This document shows positions 59,738 to 64,000 of a stretch of DNA of 64,000 nt, piece by piece. Origin of the DNA: JAUWKC01 sp035527845 (GTDB taxonomy: Bacteria > Planctomycetota > Phycisphaerae > Sedimentisphaerales > Anaerobacaceae); the NCBI GenBank assembly GCA_035527845.1, contig DATKZT010000032.1, positions 6,221-70,220 of the forward strand, written 5' to 3'. Numbering within the stretch: the stretch's first letter is position 1; each line of letters starts with the position of its first letter. A program made the translations under genes and the position numbers. The notes beneath the pieces were generated by a model. That model had not been told where the DNA came from. It worked only from the letters and a program-made list of their open reading frames with translations, and searched no databases.

Positions 59738-61090
59738 TTAATCAGGCGCCCCCGCCTTTCGCAGCAGTTCCACCACTTCCGCATGGTCCTGACCAGCGGC
59801 GGCGGCAGCAGGTGTTTGTCCCTTGCGATTCTTAAGGTCTGTGTGTGCGCCGGCGCCAATCAGAAGCTTCACTATCTCGCTCTGGCCTTTGCTCGCCGCA
59901 ATGTGCAGCGCGGTATTACCGTCATTGTCTCTCGCATCCAATTGCGCGCCGCCGGCAATAAGAAGCTCCACGACCTCTTTGTGTCCTCCCAAAGTCGCCG
60001 ACAACAGCGGAGTGAGCCCCTTGTTGTCCCTTGCATCAACATCTGCTCCGGCCCTGATGAGAAGCTCGGCCATCTGCTTGTCACCCGCAAACGCCGCATT
60101 GTGCAGCGGCGTAACATCGAGAGGACCGCGGGTGTTTATACCCGCTCCGGCGGCAATCAGAATCGCCGCCACATCCGCTCCCCTCGCCACAAACAGAGCA
60201 CTGACGCCCACGTTGTTCTTCACATTCACCTGAGCCCCCCTGGCCGCCAGCAGCTCCACCACGTCTCTGTGCCCCTCCCTCGCTGCTATATGCAGTGCTG
60301 TATCACCCTGCTTGTCTTCGCCATCCATGTCTGCTCCGCCCAAAACCAGCGCTTCGACCGTATCCTTGTCACCCCCAAGTGCCGCCGCATGCAGAGCCGT
60401 CCCGCCTTGCTCATCTCTGGCACGGAGGTCCGCACCTTTGGCTATAAGAGCTTGTACTGTCTCCGCACGACCCATAAAAGCCGCACGATGAAGTGCGGTG
60501 ACGCCAAAAGAATCCCTCCCGTTGACCTTGGCCCCCTTGTCAATCAAAAGCTCGACCATATCTTTGTGTCCCTCCACTGCGGCAACGTCCAAAGGCCTCT
60601 GTCCCTGTCCGTCGCGCACGTCCACCTCGGCGCCGTGGGCAATCAGAGTCTCTGCCGTATCCTTATGACCCATAAAGGCTGCTCTGTGCAGCGCAGTTAT
60701 GCCATAAAAGTCTCGGGCATTGACATTGGCCCCCTTCGCCGCCAGAAGTTCAGCGATTTCTTTTCTCCCCCGCAGCGCCGCGATATCCAGAGGCGTTCGC
60801 CCCTGTCCGTCCCGCAACTCAAGCTCGGCGCCCGCTGCAATCAGTCGCTCCATCGCCTTGTTGTGTCCCTTATCCGCCACAATGTGCAAAGCCGTAGCCC
60901 CAGCCTCGTCCCTTGCGCTCACGTCGGTCGCCCTCATCCACAGCACAGCCCTCAACTTCGCTGCCTCCCCTTTGTCCGCCGCCTCATGAATATCGATTCG
61001 CAACAGCGACGCGACAGTGAACAACATCGCCGCCGTTACCGCAGCAGTCAAAAAAGTCAAACCCGCCACCAGCCGTCTTCTCTTGCTCAT
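59738..61090 (-). CDS. Ankyrin-repeat protein with N-terminal membrane anchor
   Basis: A 450-aa protein: N-terminal hydrophobic segment (RRLVAGLTFLTAAVTAAM), then about 12 ankyrin repeats of 33 residues (GxTALHxAAxxGHxxxVELL pattern), running to the C-terminus with the cap DLKNRKGQTPAAAAAGQDHA. Several neighbouring repeats are nearly identical in the motif FGVTALHRAAFMGRAETVQA, pointing to recent internal duplication. ATG at 61090 with AGAGGA about 10 nt upstream. The anchor places the repeats in the periplasm. Partner unknown. Confidence 0.85.
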   Translation of the reverse strand: MSKRRRLVAGLTFLTAAVTAAMLFTVASLLRIDIHEAADKGEAAKLRAVLWMRATDVSARDEAGATALHIVADKGHNKAMERLIAAGAELELRDGQGRTPLDIAALRGRKEIAELLAAKGANVNARDFYGITALHRAAFMGHKDTAETLIAHGAEVDVRDGQGQRPLDVAAVEGHKDMVELLIDKGAKVNGRDSFGVTALHRAAFMGRAETVQALIAKGADLRARDEQGGTALHAAALGGDKDTVEALVLGGADMDGEDKQGDTALHIAAREGHRDVVELLAARGAQVNVKNNVGVSALFVARGADVAAILIAAGAGINTRGPLDVTPLHNAAFAGDKQMAELLIRAGADVDARDNKGLTPLLSATLGGHKEVVELLIAGGAQLDARDNDGNTALHIAASKGQSEIVKLLIGAGAHTDLKNRKGQTPAAAAAGQDHAEVVELLRKAGAPD

Positions 61091-61288
61091 AACGCAAACT
61101 TTCCTCTGGTCTGCCCGTGAGTTCTTCCCCCTAAATCCCCTCCTGTGCCGTATGCAGCCTTTTATCACCGCTTCTCGTTTGGCTTCCTGTCGGACCAGGC
61201 CCGAAGACCACCAATTCTTCGTGAATTCGGCAGGCAACCACCTCTCGCTGCCTGCCGGCCTTCGTCAGTCCCGCAACAATTTCCCGCG

Positions 61289-61597
61289 TCAGTGTCCATA
61301 GGGACCTATGACCCCGCGCGGCGGCTGCCCCAGCCTTTTCTCCTGTCCTTCCTTGAAGCCTTTTATCGCCCAGAATACCGCCGACGGTATGCCCCAAACC
61401 GGCAGAAACCCGATCAGGAAAGCGATGAACAGGCCTGCCCAATCGGAAGCCGGACTGCCCAGATTTTGCAGTCCCATAAGCTGAAAAAGACGGTCGACCC
61501 AGGACCCTCCGAGCGTGATTACCAAACCACAGTGCACGATTCCCACGACAACCGCCAAAACCATCGCCAACCTTTTCAATCCTTTTTCCCAGTTCAC
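61289..61597 (-). CDS. Small membrane protein with three hydrophobic segments
   Basis: A 102-aa protein. Segments: LAMVLAVVVGIVHCGLVITL, DWAGLFIAFLIGFLPVWGIP, then a short basic tail (KGFKEGQEKRLGQPPRG). GTG start at 61597 with a strong AAGGAG 6 nt upstream. No family recognised. It lies 200 bp upstream of the ankyrin gene on the same strand. Confidence 0.6.
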   Translation of the reverse strand: MNWEKGLKRLAMVLAVVVGIVHCGLVITLGGSWVDRLFQLMGLQNLGSPASDWAGLFIAFLIGFLPVWGIPSAVFWAIKGFKEGQEKRLGQPPRGVIGPYGH

Positions 61598-62042
61598 AGC
61601 GTCTCTCCTTTCTGCCTTGCCCCATTAATCACCGCCGCGGCACCCGGCGGATTCCCGCGCTGCGTGTAAGTCTCATGCTGCCTGGCGCCGCGAGTTCCAC
61701 GAGAATATATCAAAATCCTGCCAAATGGCCAGCAAAATGCCGGCCCTTATGACATATTAGCGCTGCTTACAATCCCTAAAGTCACTCGGTCCTTCTGTCC
61801 AGCCGACAGTGACAGCAAGATTAGGGCTGTTGCGTGCAACCTGGCGCAGCCCGATATTTTCGCTTATCAAAACCACCATTGCGGGCAATCATATCAGCCT
61901 TAATTACCGCAGATAGAAGGTGGTTTTTCTGCAAGGCGACATGGAGTGAGCAGGGACTTGGTGGAGGAATGATGTGACACTCGGACAATGACCAATAGCA
62001 GATGCTGCCGCTATAATCCCACTTCCAGCGGCCCGGAAGTGT
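61598..62042. other. Intergenic region, no gene seen
   Basis: Contains no convincing ORF, tRNA or hairpin with T-run on either strand. Confidence 0.45.
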
Positions 62043-62627
62043 TCAGGAATTTCGTCTTCTCCTGGCCGTGGTCATGACCGCCCCACCGAAACCCAGTAAC
62101 ATGATGGTAGCCGGTTCCGGCGTGGCGGATGGCGCAAGCACCTCGCCCGTCGCACTATGCGGCGCCCCCGACGATGTACCGAATAGCATCACATTGCCCA
62201 AATCCGGAGCGTGTGTGCTCTTGAACCACAGGACCGCAGAACTCAGCCCGTCGTTGTCAATCGTATCGGTGAACAGGGCATCGACGCTCTGAACCGGCGA
62301 TCCCACTATCGTCCAGTAAGCAGGATCAACCAGGCCGGTGTCTGTGTCATAGCTTGGGTCATAAGCATCCGCTCCAGAGGCTATGCCTACCGAGAAGAAA
62401 CTTAGTCCGACAGAGGAGATGTTTGAGATTTGGTAGGTATATACGTATTCGCTCGATTCGTAGCTGTACACGGTGCATTCAACCGTTGCCAAACCGCCTG
62501 CGATCTCGAGAGTATCGCTGCACTCGGCTTCCAGGACGCCGCCTATCGGAATGGCGACGGCACTTTGGGTAAACCAGGTCAATGCAAGCAGAAAGAATGC
62601 AAGTTCAAGCCGTTTTTTCGATGCCAT
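62043..62627 (-). CDS. PEP-CTERM sorting-domain protein
   Basis: Exported 194-aa protein: signal peptide (LELAFFLLALTWFTQSAVA), beta-rich body (EYVYTYQISNISSVGLSFFS), and C-terminal PEP-CTERM signal ATPEPATIMLLGFGGAVMTT ending ARRRRNS. Preceded by a consensus-like promoter at 62756-62784 and a leader of about 120 nt. Function unknown; probably a surface or matrix protein. Confidence 0.85.
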   Translation of the reverse strand: MASKKRLELAFFLLALTWFTQSAVAIPIGGVLEAECSDTLEIAGGLATVECTVYSYESSEYVYTYQISNISSVGLSFFSVGIASGADAYDPSYDTDTGLVDPAYWTIVGSPVQSVDALFTDTIDNDGLSSAVLWFKSTHAPDLGNVMLFGTSSGAPHSATGEVLAPSATPEPATIMLLGFGGAVMTTARRRRNS

Positions 62628-62755
62628 CTTTTTCTGCCCCCCAATTTCAAAAAGTGAATGGTCTGCTTTACGTCATGCACAAATACGCCGACAGCCGAAG
62701 ACCGCCGGAACTTACTTTCTCTCAGAAAGCATCAAAACCCCCATTTACATCTGCT

Positions 62756-62784
62756 ATTATAACTACTCCGCCTGCGAATTTCAA
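62756..62784 (-). promoter_or_regulatory. sigma70-type promoter of the PEP-CTERM gene
   Basis: Minus strand TTGAAA (62784-62779) and TATAAT (62761-62756), spacer 17 bp, start near 62749. Confidence 0.6.
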
Positions 62785-63210
62785 GCGGTTTTACGGCCTT
62801 TCACCTGCCGTCGGCGATCACTTGACGCAAGGAACTCTCTTATAGGCCCAACCAAGTCTTTCGGGACATTTTTTTTCAGCCTTTGCGTTTATTGGGCGCT
62901 ATTAGCCTTAAGGTATAGTAGATAGAACTTGACCTGAAGTCGATTTTCGGACTACCTGCTTACATCAAGGCACACGAGCTGCCCCAGATTTCCTCTGGCA
63001 TGAATTCGACCGGAGGAAAGCAGTGGAACGGTCCAGCATTTTTGCTTTATTCCCCAAAATATACTTTTTGTCACCAGGAGCCACCTGTGCCACACAAGAC
63101 CTGCAACAACCTTAAATCTACTCAAAAATCAACCAAGAGGGGACTGCAAGAGGACTGCAAGGTGAGTAGTCATCACCGCTAAATTACCGCAGAATGGTAT
63201 ATTTTGCCTA
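62785..63210. other. Non-coding region before tRNA-Gly
   Basis: No gene seen. Near 63140-63166 a short repeat GGACTGCAAGAGGACTGCAA lies between CTACTC and GAGTAG. Confidence 0.4.
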
Positions 63211-63239
63211 TTGACAAACTATGAGTGTTGACTTATATT
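63211..63239 (+). promoter_or_regulatory. Promoter of tRNA-Gly
   Basis: TTGACA (63211-63216) and TATATT (63234-63239), spacer 17 bp; mature tRNA begins 20 bp later. Confidence 0.65.
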
Positions 63240-63259
63240 CTTATAAAATAAGTAGTTAA

Positions 63260-63331
63260 GCGGGCGTAACTCAGTGGTAGAGCGTCAGCTTCCCAAGCTG
63301 AAAGTCGAGGGTTCGAATCCCTTCGCCCGCT
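63260..63331 (+). tRNA. tRNA-Gly (anticodon CCC)
   Basis: Complete cloverleaf: acceptor GCGGGCG/CGCCCGC, D arm ACTC...GAGC (one A-C mismatch at the outer D-stem pair), anticodon stem TCAGC/GCTGA with loop TTCCCAA (anticodon CCC), T arm GAGGG TTCGAAT CCCTT, discriminator T. CCA not encoded. Confidence 0.95.
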
Positions 63332-63445
63332 TTTTGTTTTGACATAAGAAGTTACGACAATTCTGACCTATAATACTCCCGGTTTTTCGGACCAGTGCTT
63401 AAGATAGTTTTCGCTGTGGTATGATAGTGTCGGAAAGGAGGCCTT

Positions 63446-63502
63446 ATGGTACAGCGAAAACGTTATGGAGGGCAGTTCAAAGCCCGGGTGGCGAAGGGCT
63501 GG
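63446..63502 (+). mobile_element. IS3-type OrfA N-terminal remnant
   Basis: The frame starts ATG after a good GGAAAGGAGG and reads MVQRKRYGGQFKARVAKGW, like IS3-family OrfA starts (KRxRYSxEFKAxVALEAL). Similarity stops within 20 residues, where the end of the IS66 gene on the other strand begins. It is a fragment. Confidence 0.55.
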
Positions 63503-64000
63503 TTAGGAGAAATCCAAGTCGAAGAGCAGCTTGAATGGGTCGGAATCGGGCTGTTCGGCAAGTTTATCAAGGGCCGATTTGAAAGCAGCCGTTACGTCAG
63601 GTGTCTTCTTCTTGAGCGTATTCAATACCGTCATAAGAGTCTCGCGGGTTCTCGCGCCGGCATCGGATTGAGAGCCGAAGCTTAGCTTGCGGGCAATAAC
63701 CAGCGGCCGCAGTTCTCGCTCGGCCAGGTTGTTATCCGCAGGAATAGCACGATCATCAGCCCAATGATACAAGCGGTCGGCCTTCTCACGAAATATATCC
63801 TGAATCCTCCGGATGGCCGGATGCCCGGCCTGACCGCTGGTGATATTTGCTTTTACCGGGATTTTCGAAGAGGGGGTGGACGAGCCGAAGTAACCTTCCT
63901 TGGCCGTGCGTTCCTGATATCGCAGTCTGGCCTTAAGCCGAACATTCTCTTCTTCCAGCTCATTAATCTTTTGCTGTTTGCTAAGGCAGTCTTTGCAGTA
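63503..64000 (-). mobile_element. IS66-family transposase with internal deletion, partial
   Basis: The frame is open from the window edge to TAA at 63503. The first part is the IS66 N-terminal region: LEEENVRLKARLRYQERTAK, EGYFGSSTPSSKIPVKANIT. It then jumps to the C-terminal part: AGHPAIRRIQDIFREKADRL, YHWADDRAIPADNNLAEREL, RPLVIARKLSFGSQSDAG. The zinc-finger region and the DDE catalytic core that normally separate these are missing, so it is an inactive deletion derivative. The true start lies outside the window. Confidence 0.85.

Noticed and set aside
59561..61120. Long plus-strand frame of 519 codons
   Set aside because: It is the antisense of the ankyrin gene; the repeat periodicity makes it stay open by chance.

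Overview
The window looks like chromosomal DNA of a planctomycete, most likely class Phycisphaerae (Sedimentisphaerales-like). Pointers are three secreted proteins ending in PEP-CTERM sorting signals, a dockerin-bearing giant exoprotease, a secreted PQQ-propeller protein opening with DWPQFRGPNRDG, ECF sigma factors paired with single-pass membrane proteins, two separate type II secretion/pseudopilin clusters, and moderately high GC with long spacers. This assignment is inference from gene content; no rRNA or other phylogenetic marker is present.

Layout. 1-5.5 kb: 3' part of a short-chain dehydrogenase, a candidate small RNA with a perfect consensus promoter, a sodium:solute symporter, and a decaying RHS locus (two C-terminal cassettes and a possible immunity-type membrane protein) on AT-richer DNA. 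5.5-8.9 kb (minus): partial T2SS operon F-G-H-I-J. 9-14 kb (minus): a glycosyltransferase, two small secreted proteins (one PEP-CTERM), a coiled-coil protein and a secreted serpin. 14-15 kb: IS5-type transposase debris. 15.2-27.4 kb (plus): near-complete T2SS operon E-F-G-H-I-J-K-L-M-C-like-D, preceded by a small Spy-like protein. 27.8 kb: tRNA-Thr. 28-40 kb: dockerin metalloprotease, GH130 phosphorylase, a possible sigma54-driven non-coding RNA, a PfkB kinase, a PQQ-propeller protein, a repeat-rich segment with a GIY-YIG gene, and a large secreted Ig/PKD-type protein.

41-49 kb: an atypical sigma factor with a structured leader, a secreted protein fused to a pseudopilin-like C-terminal domain, Hsp20 behind a sigma54 promoter, a 2-oxoacid dehydrogenase E2 lacking its subunit-binding domain, a ParA ATPase fused to a glycogen-binding domain, and a P-domain PEP-CTERM protein. 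49.4-54 kb: a tandemly duplicated three-gene cassette (ECF sigma factor, single-pass membrane protein, secreted protein), each copy closed by the same kind of terminator. 54.2-59.2 kb: a co-directional cluster behind a consensus-like promoter: gamma-glutamyltransferase homologue, 7TM protein, ATP-grasp ligase and a KamA radical-SAM aminomutase. It is the best candidate here for an undescribed pathway, perhaps handling beta-lysine or a related beta-amino acid. 59-64 kb: an ankyrin protein, small proteins, a PEP-CTERM protein, tRNA-Gly(CCC), and IS3 and IS66 transposase remnants running off the window.

The T2SS genes, secreted protease, serpin, PEP-CTERM proteins and GH130/glycosyltransferase fit a polysaccharide-degrading, heavily secreting lifestyle. 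The regulatory layer is rich: two sigma54-type promoters, three ECF-type sigma factors, several 17-bp-spaced sigma70 promoters and two candidate sRNAs.
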